A stretch of 63,665 bases of DNA, from positions 1 through 63,665 of the forward strand of contig JAIEOM010000001.1 of the NCBI GenBank assembly GCA_019750455.1, written 5' to 3'. The notes under the pieces are model-generated. The model saw only the letters and a list, made by a program, of their open reading frames with translations. It searched no databases and was not told the origin of the DNA. Within the stretch, counting starts at the first letter, position 1. Each line of letters begins with the position of its first letter. The position numbers and the translations under genes were made by a program. This stretch comes from Sphingomonadales bacterium (lineage in GTDB: Bacteria; Pseudomonadota; Alphaproteobacteria; Sphingomonadales; Sphingomonadaceae). Of the stretch, positions 54,513 to 63,643 are shown one piece after another.

Positions 54513-56816
54513 ATGTTCGACACGAAAACCGTATCGCTGGAGTGGGGCGGAAAGACCCTCACTCTGGAAACCGGGCGCATTGCCCGTCAGGCCGATGGTG
54601 CCGTTCTGGCCACCTACGGCGAAACCGTGGTGCTGTGCGCCGTGACCGCCGCCAAGTCGGTGAAAGAGGGCCAAGACTTCTTCCCGCTCACCGTCCACTA
54701 CCAGGAAAAGTTCTCGGCTGCCGGCCGCATCCCCGGCGGCTTCTTCAAGCGTGAACGCGGCGCGACCGAGAAGGAAACGCTGACCAGCCGCCTGATCGAC
54801 CGTCCGATCCGTCCGCTCTTCCCCGAAGGTTTCTACAACGAGATCAACGTGATCGCGCAGGTCCTGTCGTTCGACGGCGAGACCGAGGCCGATATCGTGG
54901 CGATGATCGCCGCCTCGGCCGCGCTGACCATCTCGGGCGTGCCCTTCATGGGTCCGATCGGCGCCGCGCGCGTCGGCTATGTCGATGGCGAATACACGCT
55001 GAACCCGAAGCAGGACAAGGCGCTCGCCGAAGGCCGTCTCGACCTCGTGGTCGCCGCGACCGACAAGGCCGTGATGATGGTCGAATCCGAAGCCAAGGAG
55101 CTGACCGAGGAAGAAATGCTCGGCGCCGTCATGTTCGCGCATGACGAGATCCGCAAGGTGATCGGCGCGATCGTCGATCTGGCCGAGAAGGCCGCCAAGG
55201 ATCCGTGGGACATCGACGTCAGCGACAACACTGCCGACATCAAGGCCAAGCTCAAGGACCTCGTGGGCGCGGATATCGCCGCGGCCTACAAGCTCACCGA
55301 CAAGTCAGCGCGCTCGAACGCGCTGAACGAGGCGCGGGCCAAGGCCAAGGGGGCGTTTGCGGACGAAACCCCGCAGACCCAGATGGTCGCGATCAAGACC
55401 ATGAAGAAGGTCGAGGCCGACATCGTCCGCACCGCCATCCTCAAGGAAGGCGCGCGCATCGACGGCCGCAAGCTCGATCAGGTCCGCCCGATCGAAGCGA
55501 TCGTCGGCTTCCTGCCGCGCACCCACGGCTCGTCGCTGTTCACCCGCGGCGAGACTCAGGCGATCTGCACCACCACGCTCGGCACCAAGGATTCCGAGCA
55601 GATGATCGATGGTCTGGAAGGCCTCAGCTATTCCAGCTTCATGCTGCACTACAACTTCCCGCCCTATTCGGTCGGTGAAGTGGGCCGCTTCGGCGCGCCG
55701 GGTCGCCGCGAAGTCGGTCACGGCAAGCTCGCCTGGCGCGCGCTCAACCCCGTGCTGCCGAGCAAGGAAGACTTCCCCTACACCATCCGCGTGTTGTCGG
55801 ACATCACCGAGTCGAACGGCTCGTCCTCGATGGCAACCGTGTGCGGCGGCTGTCTGTCGATGATGGACGCGGGCGTGCCGGTGAAGGCTCCGGTCAGCGG
55901 CATCGCCATGGGCCTGATCCTCGAAGGTGACGAATTCGCCGTCCTCTCGGACATTCTGGGCGATGAAGACCACCTCGGCGACATGGACTTCAAGGTTGCC
56001 GGGACCGCCGAAGGCATCACCACGATGCAGATGGACATCAAGGTCGCCGGCATCACGCAGGAGATCATGGCCAAGGCGCTGGAGCAGGCCAAGGCCGGCC
56101 GTCAGCACATCCTGGGCGAAATGGCCAAGGCGCTGACCGGTGCCCGCACCGAAGTCAGCAAGCATGCGCCGCGCATCGAGACGATCCAGATCGACAAGTC
56201 GAAGATCCGTGACGTCATCGGCACCGGCGGCAAGGTGATCCGCGAGATCGTCGCCGAAACCGGCGCCAAGGTCGACATCGACGATGAAGGCGTGATCAAG
56301 ATCTCGTCCTCGAACCTCGACGAGATCGAAGCGGCGAAGAAGTGGATCCTCGGCATCGTCGAGGAAGCCGAAGTCGGCAAGATTTACACCGGCAAGGTCG
56401 TCAACATCGTCGATTTCGGCGCTTTCGTGAACTTCATGGGCGGCAAGGACGGCCTCGTCCACGTCTCGGAAATGAAGAACGAGCGGGTCGAAAAGCCTAC
56501 CGATGTCGTCTCCGAAGGCATGGAAGTTAAGGTCAAGGTCCTCGAGATCGACCAGCGCGGCAAGGTCCGCCTGTCGATGCGCGTTGTCGACCAGGAAACC
56601 GGCGAAGAGCTGGAAGATACCCGTCCGCCTCGCGAACCGCGTGAACCGCGCGGCGACCGTGGTGATCGCGGCGACCGCGGCGACCGTCGCGGCCCCCGTG
56701 GCGGCGGCGACCGGGGTGGCCGTGGCGGCGATCGTGGCGGACGCGGTGGTGACCGTGGCGGCCGTGACCGTGACAGCGGCGGACCGGCCGGTCTGCCCGA
56801 CTTCCTGAAGGACTAA
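54513..56816 (+). CDS. pnp: Polyribonucleotide nucleotidyltransferase
   Basis: 767 residues from ATG 54513 with GAAGGAAAACC upstream ([13 protein letters not shown] is the normal start). Two RNase PH domains, the all-helical middle, KH ([16 protein letters not shown], about 565) and S1 ([20 protein letters not shown], about 630). The catalytic segment [15 protein letters not shown] is present. Past residue 705 there is an RGD/RGG-rich tail (repeats of GDRGG) of about 60 residues, typical of RNA-binding disordered tails. It degrades RNA 3'-5' with phosphate. Confidence 0.97.
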   Translation: MFDTKTVSLEWGGKTLTLETGRIARQADGAVLATYGETVVLCAVTAAKSVKEGQDFFPLTVHYQEKFSAAGRIPGGFFKRERGATEKETLTSRLIDRPIRPLFPEGFYNEINVIAQVLSFDGETEADIVAMIAASAALTISGVPFMGPIGAARVGYVDGEYTLNPKQDKALAEGRLDLVVAATDKAVMMVESEAKELTEEEMLGAVMFAHDEIRKVIGAIVDLAEKAAKDPWDIDVSDNTADIKAKLKDLVGADIAAAYKLTDKSARSNALNEARAKAKGAFADETPQTQMVAIKTMKKVEADIVRTAILKEGARIDGRKLDQVRPIEAIVGFLPRTHGSSLFTRGETQAICTTTLGTKDSEQMIDGLEGLSYSSFMLHYNFPPYSVGEVGRFGAPGRREVGHGKLAWRALNPVLPSKEDFPYTIRVLSDITESNGSSSMATVCGGCLSMMDAGVPVKAPVSGIAMGLILEGDEFAVLSDILGDEDHLGDMDFKVAGTAEGITTMQMDIKVAGITQEIMAKALEQAKAGRQHILGEMAKALTGARTEVSKHAPRIETIQIDKSKIRDVIGTGGKVIREIVAETGAKVDIDDEGVIKISSSNLDEIEAAKKWILGIVEEAEVGKIYTGKVVNIVDFGAFVNFMGGKDGLVHVSEMKNERVEKPTDVVSEGMEVKVKVLEIDQRGKVRLSMRVVDQETGEELEDTRPPREPREPRGDRGDRGDRGDRRGPRGGGDRGGRGGDRGGRGGDRGGRDRDSGGPAGLPDFLKD

Positions 56817-56841
56817 TCCCCTTCTCCGAGGTATGAACATC

Positions 56842-56875
56842 GGCCGCCCGGAGCGATCCGGGCGGCCTTGTTTTT
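56842..56875 (+). terminator. Rho-independent terminator after pnp
   Basis: GGCCGCCCGGA and TCCGGGCGGCC form a perfect eleven-pair stem with a GCGA tetraloop, followed by TTGTTTTT. It is the strongest terminator in the translation cluster. Confidence 0.9.
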
Positions 56876-56889
56876 GGAAAAGACCAACG

Positions 56890-57570
56890 ATGCTTCAACG
56901 CGAACTGATCGACACCACCCAGATCGAGGACGGCGTTACCCTCGACCTCTACACCCATGCCGGTCACTTCATGATCGTGATGGGGCGCAACGAGTTGATG
57001 AGCACGCGCATGCGGTTCTCCGAAGAGCAACTCGCGGACCTCACCCTCGACCGGCTGGGCAAGGACAATGCGCGCATCCTGATCGGCGGTTACGGCATGG
57101 GGTTCACCTACCGCGCGGCGGCCGCCAAGCTGGGCGCCAAGGCGCAGATCGTGGTGGCCGAGATTTCCGAGGCGATCATCGATTGGGCCAAAGGGCCAAT
57201 GGCGGCGCTGACCGGTGAGGGCCTGTCGGATCCGCGCCTCGACCTCAAAATATGCGATGTCGCCGCGCTGATCGACGATGCCAATGACGGCACTTGCGCC
57301 AAGTTCGATGCGATCCTGCTCGATGTCGACAATGGCCCAGACGGCATCGTGCGGGATGCCAACAACCGGATCTACTCGCGCACCGGCCTTGCCAAGGCAC
57401 GCGATGCACTGAAGCCCGGCGGCATTTTGGCGGTGTGGTCGGCGGGACCGGACCCTGCGTTCCGCAAGCGGCTGTATGACACCGGACTCGATGTGACCGA
57501 ATGGAACGTCAGGTCACGCCCCAACAACAAGGGCGCGCATCACATCATCTGGTTTGCGCAAAAAGCCTGA
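56890..57570 (+). CDS. Spermidine-synthase-like SAM-dependent protein
   Basis: 226 residues from ATG 56890; the first T-run bases of the pnp terminator end 15 bp upstream. A Rossmann methyltransferase fold with ILIGGYGMGFTYRAAAAKLG (SAM-loop-like, about 60-80), VVAEISEAIIDWAKG, the acidic DAILLDVDNGPDG and LKPGGILAVWSAGPD. Spermidine-synthase-like, but the polyamine-site residues are not obviously conserved, so the real reaction is unknown. Its transcript start is probably within the terminator region. Confidence 0.78.
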   Translation: MLQRELIDTTQIEDGVTLDLYTHAGHFMIVMGRNELMSTRMRFSEEQLADLTLDRLGKDNARILIGGYGMGFTYRAAAAKLGAKAQIVVAEISEAIIDWAKGPMAALTGEGLSDPRLDLKICDVAALIDDANDGTCAKFDAILLDVDNGPDGIVRDANNRIYSRTGLAKARDALKPGGILAVWSAGPDPAFRKRLYDTGLDVTEWNVRSRPNNKGAHHIIWFAQKA

Positions 57571-57573
57571 GGT

Positions 57574-58530
57574 TCAGAAATCGTAGATCAGGGTGATGCG
57601 GCTCAGCGTGTCGGTCTGCACCGCGCCGGGTGGCGGGTTGCTGTCATATTCGACTGCATAGGAAACGCGCGCCTTCAGCTTCTTGGCGATGGCCGCATCG
57701 AGCCCCGTGATCAGGTCGATCGAGGTGTTGCGCGAATCGATGATCGCCACCGCCGATCCGCCCGTTTCGGCGACGGCGTTGGTGTCCTGAGTCAGCTTCA
57801 GCCGCTCGGTTATCTGCCAGTCGAAATCGAGGGCCAGCAGCCCGGCGATGCGGCTTTCCTCGCGCCCGTCCACGAATTGCGTGACGCGGTAGGCGGGGCC
57901 GGCCTTGAGCGAGAGTTGCACATCATCCTTCTTGAGCGCCTGATAACCCATGCCGCCGGAGATGGCGTAGCGCCCTGAAAAACCCTGAAAGCGGTCGCGC
58001 TCGTACTGGGCGAGGGCATAGACGTAGAAACGGTCCGAGACGTTGACGTTGGGCTCGTAGCGGCCGAGGAACTGTTCGCGCGTGGTGACCCCGGCAGCGC
58101 GCTGGTAATCGGCGCGGCCGGTCAGCCGGTGCCGCCACTTGATGCCCTGTCGCTCCAGCGTGAGCGCCGCGGTAACGCCGGTGTTCGACGTGTTGCCGGT
58201 GGCCCGGAATCCGCCGAGTTCACCCCGACCGCTCCAGTTTTCGAACAAATCGGCCTCGCGCAGGGCAGCCTGCTTGGCCTCGGCCTCGGCGGCCTTGCGC
58301 GCGGCGAGCGCGGTGGTGAAATCGGCAACCAGCGCGTCGATCTCGGCGATGTCGCCGGGGTTGGTGGTGCGGGCGATGTCAGCGATGGTCTTCACCTTGC
58401 CCTCGTCGCCGGTGGCAATGGCTGCATCGATCATCGCGCGCACGGGCGCGGGCAGTTCGGCAAGCGCAGGCTGAGCAGCCAGCACTGCACCCGCCACTGT
58501 CGCAATCCGCAAACCCCGCAAGGCGATCAT
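57574..58530 (-). CDS. DUF481 outer-membrane beta-barrel protein
   Basis: 318 residues from ATG 58530 with AAGGGAGCG upstream. Signal peptide (ending PALAEL), a helical N-terminal part with an Ala/Glu coiled coil (about 75-95) and then the DUF481 barrel: GRGELGGFRATGNTSNTGV, REQFLGRYEPNVNVSDRFYVYALAQYERDRF and a final aromatic IYDF, the outer-membrane assembly signal. It resembles salt-stress-induced OM proteins. Convergent with the previous gene by three bases. Confidence 0.88.
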   Translation of the reverse strand: MIALRGLRIATVAGAVLAAQPALAELPAPVRAMIDAAIATGDEGKVKTIADIARTTNPGDIAEIDALVADFTTALAARKAAEAEAKQAALREADLFENWSGRGELGGFRATGNTSNTGVTAALTLERQGIKWRHRLTGRADYQRAAGVTTREQFLGRYEPNVNVSDRFYVYALAQYERDRFQGFSGRYAISGGMGYQALKKDDVQLSLKAGPAYRVTQFVDGREESRIAGLLALDFDWQITERLKLTQDTNAVAETGGSAVAIIDSRNTSIDLITGLDAAIAKKLKARVSYAVEYDSNPPPGAVQTDTLSRITLIYDF

Positions 58531-58610
58531 GTTAGCGCTCCCTTTCACCACGCCCTGAATAAAGGCGGGGGCGGGCCAAGAGCAAGCCTCGCGCGGCGAG
58601 GCGCCCCGGA

Positions 58611-59321
58611 TTAGCGGACCCGCGGGCCGCCGAACGGAAGGGGCGGGGGCGGACGGCGCACGCCGCGCGGCAGCTGAGCCTGATAGGCGCGGCCGCAATG
58701 CTCGACGCAATAGGGGAAGCCGGGGTTCACCTGCTCGCCGCAGAAATGGAAATCGGGCTCGCCCGGGTGGCCCATCGGCCAGCGGCAGACCTTGTCCGAC
58801 AGATCGAGCAGGCTGGTCTTCCCGGCGATTTCCGGGCTGGGCTTGGCCGGTACGAGACGGCGCGGCGGTGCGGGCGGAATCGGTGCCTGCTGGTCGCCCG
58901 GGCCCTGACGGAGGAAGCCACCGGGCCCGACCGAGACGATCTTGGGCAGGTTCTCAGCCGGCATAGCGGGCGCAGATGCAGCGCCATCGGCAGCCGGTTC
59001 CGGGCGCGGAGCGGGCGCAGCAGCGCGCGGGGCGGGACGCTCCGCCGCTTCCACGGGGGCACTGCGTTCGGCAGGCCCCGCCGGCGCGCGTGGCACGGCG
59101 GCTGGCGCGGGTGCGGCGGGTTTCTTGGCAGCGGGCGCGGCGGCTTTCTTCTTGTCGTTCGCCTTGACCGGCGAGGGACGCGCCTTGAGGCCGAGACGGT
59201 GCGCCTTGCCGATTACCGCATTGCGGCTGACCCCGCCCAGTTCGGTGGCGATTTCGCTGGCAGTCGCGCCGCCTTCCCACATCTTCCTGAGCGTTGCGAT
59301 GCGCTCGTCCGTCCAGCTCAT
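58611..59321 (-). CDS. gcrA: GcrA cell-cycle regulator
   Basis: 236 residues. The N-terminal helix-turn-helix (MSWTDERIATLRKMWEGG, then SASEIATELGG-like and SRNAVIGKAHRLGL) and the C-terminal domain (CRWPMGHPGEPDFHFCGE, YCVEHCGRAYQ, with Cys/His Zn-like ligands) are typical of Caulobacter GcrA; the linker is Ala/Pro-rich (about 55-170) and longer than in Caulobacter. It binds sigma-70 RNA polymerase and GANTC-methylated promoters, so a CcrM methylase is expected elsewhere. Confidence 0.95.
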   Translation of the reverse strand: MSWTDERIATLRKMWEGGATASEIATELGGVSRNAVIGKAHRLGLKARPSPVKANDKKKAAAPAAKKPAAPAPAAVPRAPAGPAERSAPVEAAERPAPRAAAPAPRPEPAADGAASAPAMPAENLPKIVSVGPGGFLRQGPGDQQAPIPPAPPRRLVPAKPSPEIAGKTSLLDLSDKVCRWPMGHPGEPDFHFCGEQVNPGFPYCVEHCGRAYQAQLPRGVRRPPPPLPFGGPRVR

Positions 59322-59405
59322 ATGTTCTACCTGTTCCTGTGTCCGGCGCGTGTCCGGGTGAGGGGTGCTTGTCAGGGGGCCGGTGCAAGCCTAGGCACCA
59401 CGCCC

Positions 59406-60308
59406 ATGGCCGACAACGTTCCTGCAAACCCGCCCGGTAACCCTGCTCCCGTGACCGAATTGACGGCGGATGACAAGACCGGCGGGAGCTTCCGGTTCAC
59501 CCCGCGCGGTGTGCCCGTGATCACGGGCGTCAATCGCGTTGGGTTGCTGGCCCTCTATATGAAGGAGGTGCGCCGGTTTCTCAAGGTCCAGACGCAGACG
59601 ATCTGGGCTCCGGCCTTCACAACCCTGCTGTTTCTGGTGATTTTCAGCGTCGCGCTGGGCCGTGAGGGCCGCGAAGTGCTGGGCGTGCCCTTTGCCAGCT
59701 TCGTCGCGCCGGGCCTGATCGTGATGGCGATGATGCAGAACGCCTTCGCCAATTCCAGCTTTTCGCTGCTTGGCGGCAAGATGCAGGGGACGATCATCGA
59801 CTATCTGATGCCGCCGCTTTCGCCCGGGGAATTGATGGCCGGCATCCTCGGTGCGGCAATGACCCGCGCGGCGGGGGTGGGCTGCGCGGTGGCGCTGGCG
59901 ATGGCGCTGTGGCCGGGCGTCTCGCTCGGATTGGCGCATCCCTCGGCGGTCCTGTGGTTCGGGCTGATGGGATCGCTGATGCTGGCCACGGTCGGCCTGG
60001 CGACATCGATCTGGGCCGAAAAGTTCGATCACAACGCCGCCGTCACCAACTTCATCATCGCCCCGCTCTCGCTGTTGTCGGGGACGTTCTACGTGATCGA
60101 GAACCTCCACGGCGTGTTCCAGACGGTGAGCCGGTTGAACCCGTTCTTCTACGTGATCTCGGGCTTCCGCTATGGTTTTCTGGGCGCGAGCGACATCGGG
60201 GATGCGGGGCACGTCGCGGCGGCGGGCGCTGGACTACTGGCGCTGAACCTCGTGTTGGCCGCAGGGGTCTATGCACTGTTGCGCAGCGGGTGGAAGCTCA
60301 AGAGCTGA
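59406..60308 (+). CDS. ABC-2 type transporter permease
   Basis: 300 residues from ATG 59406. A soluble N-terminus of about 50 residues, then six hydrophobic segments (about 70-85, 100-125, 145-170, 175-200, 215-235, 265-290) in the ABC-2/YadH order, with the conserved GTIIDYLMPPLSPGE cytoplasmic coupling loop and LNPFFYVISGFRYG near the end. An ATPase partner is not in the window. The substrate is unknown; lipid or polysaccharide export is common for this family. Confidence 0.9.
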   Translation: MADNVPANPPGNPAPVTELTADDKTGGSFRFTPRGVPVITGVNRVGLLALYMKEVRRFLKVQTQTIWAPAFTTLLFLVIFSVALGREGREVLGVPFASFVAPGLIVMAMMQNAFANSSFSLLGGKMQGTIIDYLMPPLSPGELMAGILGAAMTRAAGVGCAVALAMALWPGVSLGLAHPSAVLWFGLMGSLMLATVGLATSIWAEKFDHNAAVTNFIIAPLSLLSGTFYVIENLHGVFQTVSRLNPFFYVISGFRYGFLGASDIGDAGHVAAAGAGLLALNLVLAAGVYALLRSGWKLKS

Positions 60309-60325
60309 GCGCGCCGGCAGGGTCT

Positions 60326-60343
60326 TGCGGGCGGGCCCGCAAC
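60326..60343. terminator. Candidate bidirectional hairpin between the permease and hspQ
   Basis: TTGCGGG-CGGG-CCCGCAA is a perfect stem in the 38-bp gap between convergent genes; the T-run is missing on both sides, so termination strength is unclear. Confidence 0.35.
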
Positions 60344-60346
60344 AAC

Positions 60347-60727
60347 TCAGTGAGTCAGTGAGCGCCGCATCCGGTAGCGCCCGTCCTTGAAGCTGTCGAA
60401 CAGCTGGCGCACCGTCGGGTGATCGACCGGACCGCCCTGCGCGTCGGCGACAAGGTTTCCCTGACTCACATAGGCGACGTAGGACGAATCCTCGTTCTCC
60501 GCGAGCAGGTGATAGAAGGGCTGGTCGCGCCGGGGCCGGATGTCTTCCGGAATCGATTCGTACCATTCTTCCGAGTTGGCGAAGACCGGATCGATATCGA
60601 AAACGACACCGCGAAAGGCGAACAGGCGGTGGCGAACCACATCGCCGATGCCGAAGCGGGCACGGGTCTGGCGGGGCGCGATGATGGTGCGTCCGGCTTG
60701 GGTCGAGAAGAACTCTGCGCGTTCCAT
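60347..60727 (-). CDS. hspQ: Heat-shock protein HspQ / hemimethylated DNA-binding family
   Basis: 126 residues from ATG 60727 (no strong ribosome site). The YccV/HspQ core is FGIGDVVRHRLFAFRGVVFDIDPVF, then EWYESIPEDIRPRRDQPFYHLLAE and YVAYVSQGNLV. In enterobacteria HspQ enhances Lon degradation and an alternative role in hemimethylated-DNA binding has been described. Here it is 21 residues longer at each end than the E. coli core; a role is inferred only. Confidence 0.87.
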   Translation of the reverse strand: MERAEFFSTQAGRTIIAPRQTRARFGIGDVVRHRLFAFRGVVFDIDPVFANSEEWYESIPEDIRPRRDQPFYHLLAENEDSSYVAYVSQGNLVADAQGGPVDHPTVRQLFDSFKDGRYRMRRSLTH

Positions 60728-60908
60728 GCCAGCCAATATGGACTTTCGCGCCCGCAAAACAAGCGCGAGGATTTCACGGGCGCAAGAAATGCCCGCATTT
60801 TGTGCGTGCGCCCCTCTTGGCAAGCCCTGCGGCTTGGGCTAACGGGCGCCCTTCCTGACGCCAGCCGCCACTCGACCGGGCGGCCAATCCATGCGCGACA
60901 GGCCTCGC

Positions 60909-60998
60909 GGAGAGGTGGCAGAGTGGTCGAATGCGCCGCACTCGAAATGCGGTTTACCGGCAACGGTAACGTGGGTTCGAATCCCACCCTCTCCGCCA
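60909..60998 (+). tRNA. tRNA-Ser (anticodon CGA)
   Basis: A class II tRNA of 90 bases with encoded CCA. The acceptor stem is GGAGAGG/CCTCTCC with discriminator G. The anticodon arm CCGCA-CTCGAAA-TGCGG has CGA in the loop (Ser). The variable arm (TACCGGCAACGGTA) is long, as in Ser tRNAs, and the T-arm is GTGGG-TTCGAAT-CCCAC. It is intact and is the likely attachment site for the island to its right. Confidence 0.96.
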
Positions 60999-61137
60999 AT
61001 TGGCCTTTTCTCGCTGTTTCTCCCTGCTTCGAAATCATTAAAAAACAACGGCTTTATGCGTCCGACGTGTTTCGGGCTATTGCATTCCGATGCGATCCGT
61101 TGCAACTTCGTGTGGGTAAGGGTGTGGGGAAGGAAAA

Positions 61138-62298
61138 ATGGGCAATCTCACCGCCAACATGCTTCGGGGATCGCTTGAGCCGGGTCGCCATCATGACGGC
61201 GATGGGCTGTTCCTGAACGTCACCCCGACTGGTGCCCGTTCATGGATCTGCCGAGTCCAGAAAAATGGCCGCCGCAGGGATATAGGACTCGGCAGCGCGA
61301 AGAAAGTGAGTCTCGCCCAGGCACGGCAGCGGTCAGCCGAAGTCCGCTCGCAGGTGGAGGCAGGGATCGACCCCGTCCTTCAGAGGAAGAAGGCCGAAGG
61401 CATCCCGACCTTCCGCGAGGCTGCCGCTGCCGTCTATGCCGAGAACAAAAAGAGCTGGAAGAACAAGAAGCACCGGGGCCAGTGGCTGACCTCGCTTGAG
61501 GCCTATGCCTTCCCTAAGATCGGCGACATCGCGGTGAGCGACATCGAAAGCTCGCATGTCCGCGATGTGCTGATCGCAATATGGCTCGACAAGAATGAGA
61601 CGGCGCGACGGGTGCGTCAGCGAATCGCGATGGTGATCGATTGGGCGATCGCCAAGAATTATCGCGCGCATCCCTTGCCGATGACGGCGCTCAACAAATC
61701 CCTGCCGAAGCTCCGCAAGCGTAAAAGCCATCACCGGGCGCTGCCCTATGCGCAGGTGCCGGGCTTCATGGCGATACTGCGCGAGCGCGAGAGCATTGGA
61801 CGTCTCGCCTTCGAATTTCTGGTCCTGACAGCGGCGCGCTCAGGCGAGGTGCGCGGCGCGCTCTGGTCCGAGATCAACCTTGAGGAGCGCACCTGGACCA
61901 TCCCGCCGGCACGCATGAAAGCCGATCAGGAGCATATCGTCCCCCTGTCCGATGCTGCGCTAACGGTGCTCAAGAAGGCCAAGGTCCACAAGCAGAAGGA
62001 CAACGACCTCGTGTTCCCGGGCACGCGCCACGCCAAACCGATGTCGGACATGACCCTGACCAAGATTTGCCGCGATGCCGGGGTCGACGCTGTGCCCCAT
62101 GGCTTCCGCAGCAGTTTTCGTGACTGGGTATCGGAAGAGACCGATTTCGACGGCGACATCGCCGAAATGGCCTTGGCGCATACAATCGCCAATCCGGTCG
62201 AAGCCGCCTACCGCCGTGGTAACCTCTTGCAAAAGCGTCGTAAGATGATGGATGAATGGGCTTCATATTGCAGGGTAGACGTACGCAGAGCAAAATGA
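61138..62298 (+). CDS. P4-type tyrosine-recombinase integrase
   Basis: 386 residues beginning 139 bp after the tRNA. An N-terminal DUF4102-type arm-binding domain (MGNLTANMLRG, DGLFLNVTPTGARSWICRVQ, GLGSAKKVSLAQARQRS), a core-binding domain (about 90-180), then the catalytic domain: Arg in AARSGEVRGALW, Lys, HGFRSSFRDWVSEE, H-x-x-R and a terminal Tyr in EAAYRRG. It joins or excises an element at the tRNA-Ser 3' end. The next gene overlaps by ATGA. Confidence 0.94.
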   Translation: MGNLTANMLRGSLEPGRHHDGDGLFLNVTPTGARSWICRVQKNGRRRDIGLGSAKKVSLAQARQRSAEVRSQVEAGIDPVLQRKKAEGIPTFREAAAAVYAENKKSWKNKKHRGQWLTSLEAYAFPKIGDIAVSDIESSHVRDVLIAIWLDKNETARRVRQRIAMVIDWAIAKNYRAHPLPMTALNKSLPKLRKRKSHHRALPYAQVPGFMAILRERESIGRLAFEFLVLTAARSGEVRGALWSEINLEERTWTIPPARMKADQEHIVPLSDAALTVLKKAKVHKQKDNDLVFPGTRHAKPMSDMTLTKICRDAGVDAVPHGFRSSFRDWVSEETDFDGDIAEMALAHTIANPVEAAYRRGNLLQKRRKMMDEWASYCRVDVRRAK

Positions 62299-63275
62299 AG
62301 CTGAGTCGTAAGGAAGAGGTAGGGCCTCGCGAATTGACCGCCATGCCGCAGCCGACGGATACTGCCGACCATCTTGAACCGATCGATACGGGCTTCGTAG
62401 CATTCTGCTATGCTGAACGCACTGAAACGCATTTGAACCTGCTGGGACAGGCTGTGATCGATCTCATCATGTCTGGCGTCGATCGCTCGAACATCCAGAA
62501 ACCATTTAGAACGCGTGAAATGGCTGGCGTATCGTTGCTCCCAATAGCTGTATGCGCACCACCACTGCTTCCTGCGGGCATGGTAGCGAGTATGGCGCCG
62601 CTGCCTCTGGCAATGGTGGCAAGCTGGCTCCTTTCGCCTTTTGTCAGATCGGTGTGGACATGGTATCAAACGCCCGGCGAGGCGAAATACAGCGAACTTG
62701 CCAGCTGCGCGTCTGACGCCGGCCAAAGACGTTATGTTCGGGCTCTCGAAGAATACCGCGATTGGCTGTCTCAAACACCCGACCAACTCTTCATACGATC
62801 GTCCAACGGAGGTCTTCGGCCCATCACTAAGGAAGAGCACAGAGCCATCCAAGCAGACCACGGGCGTCAGCTGCTCCTCAGTAGCGATCGCAGCGGGTGG
62901 CCGAAGGTCCGCGGCCGCCCCCTACCAGGCGGTAAGCTCATGGCCTGCTTGCGCGGACGCAGGGCGAAGTCCCTCCTGACCTCGATGCGCCTTATGCTGG
63001 AACAAGACGATGAAGTCTTCGGCGCAAGGGTAAAATGGCTTAGTCAGCAAGCGCAAGGGCTCAACAAAGGCAGGCTGGCTCTGACAAATGGCCTGGAACT
63101 TCTGCCCAAGCTGCGCAAAGCACGGCTTGAGGGAATGAGTCTGACAGCAGTTCTCAATGACGCTGCCGAACATGGTATCGGCCACAAGGAAAGCATGATC
63201 CAGAAACTCTGGTCCGGCAATTACGTCGAATTTGAAGAAGCGCTTGAGCGTTTGCCTTTAGAAACAATGCCCTAA
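62295..63275 (+). CDS. Island protein of unknown function, coupled to the integrase
   Basis: 326 residues from ATG 62295, overlapping the integrase stop by four bases. I recognise no domain. A hydrophobic, proline-rich stretch (about 80-130, LLPIAVCAPPLLPAGM then APLPLAMVASWLLS) is followed by a charged C-terminal half with Arg/Lys helices (GLNKGRLALTNGLELLPKLRKARLEG). It might be a membrane-associated or toxin-like accessory protein of the island. Base use differs slightly from the core genes (lower GC, more AA/TT-ending codons), in line with transfer. Confidence 0.6.
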   Translation: MKLSRKEEVGPRELTAMPQPTDTADHLEPIDTGFVAFCYAERTETHLNLLGQAVIDLIMSGVDRSNIQKPFRTREMAGVSLLPIAVCAPPLLPAGMVASMAPLPLAMVASWLLSPFVRSVWTWYQTPGEAKYSELASCASDAGQRRYVRALEEYRDWLSQTPDQLFIRSSNGGLRPITKEEHRAIQADHGRQLLLSSDRSGWPKVRGRPLPGGKLMACLRGRRAKSLLTSMRLMLEQDDEVFGARVKWLSQQAQGLNKGRLALTNGLELLPKLRKARLEGMSLTAVLNDAAEHGIGHKESMIQKLWSGNYVEFEEALERLPLETMP

Positions 63276-63364
63276 GTTAATCTGAAACTTTCTGAAAGTC
63301 CGCGGAATCGCTATCCGCCGGCGACTCCACAATCATCGAACACCGCTTAACAGGAGGTGATTCG

Positions 63365-63643
63365 ATGGAACATGATGAACCAGCCGTCTTGATGACCACG
63401 GACGATCTCGTCCGGCACCTGCGCATGAGCAGGGTCACAATCTGGCGCAGGAGAGCAGCTGGGTCCTTTCCAAAGCCCTGCAAGTTCCCGGGCGGGCAAT
63501 TGCGCTGGAAACGCAACGACATCGATAACTGGGTTGCCAAGCTCCCGACCCATGACCCCGTCGCTCCAGTCCCACCGCCGCCAAGCCCGCTAGAGTCTGT
63601 CCTGTTTAGACTGAATCGATGTGGGATTCCCAAGGGGTGCTGA
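63365..63643 (+). CDS. AlpA-family helix-turn-helix regulator
   Basis: 92 residues from ATG 63365 with a very strong ribosome site (AGGAGGTGAT). The MerR-like AlpA fold is MTTDDLVRHLRMSRVTIWRRRAAGSFPKPCKFPGGQLRWKRNDIDNW. AlpA proteins activate excision or integrase genes of P4-like elements. A 89-bp gap before it contains a run of CCGC/GGCG but no gene. The last 22 bases of the window hold nothing assignable. Confidence 0.9.
   Translation: MEHDEPAVLMTTDDLVRHLRMSRVTIWRRRAAGSFPKPCKFPGGQLRWKRNDIDNWVAKLPTHDPVAPVPPPPSPLESVLFRLNRCGIPKGC

Noticed and set aside
56640-56800. Short repeats GGTGACCGTGGCGGC-like near the end of pnp
   Set aside because: They encode the RGG-rich tail of PNPase and are protein-level repeats, not a DNA element.
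58516-58529. Half-match to the LacI-type operator (TGTTAGCGCTCCC) at the DUF481 start
   Set aside because: The right arm does not match, it overlaps the ribosome site, and the gene is far from the sugar locus.
62208-62861. Minus-strand Cys/His-rich frame (ACHHCQRQRRHTRYHARRKQ) resembling a transposase zinc ribbon
   Set aside because: Motif order does not match IS1595-type transposases, there are no inverted repeats, and the plus-strand gene is coupled to the integrase.
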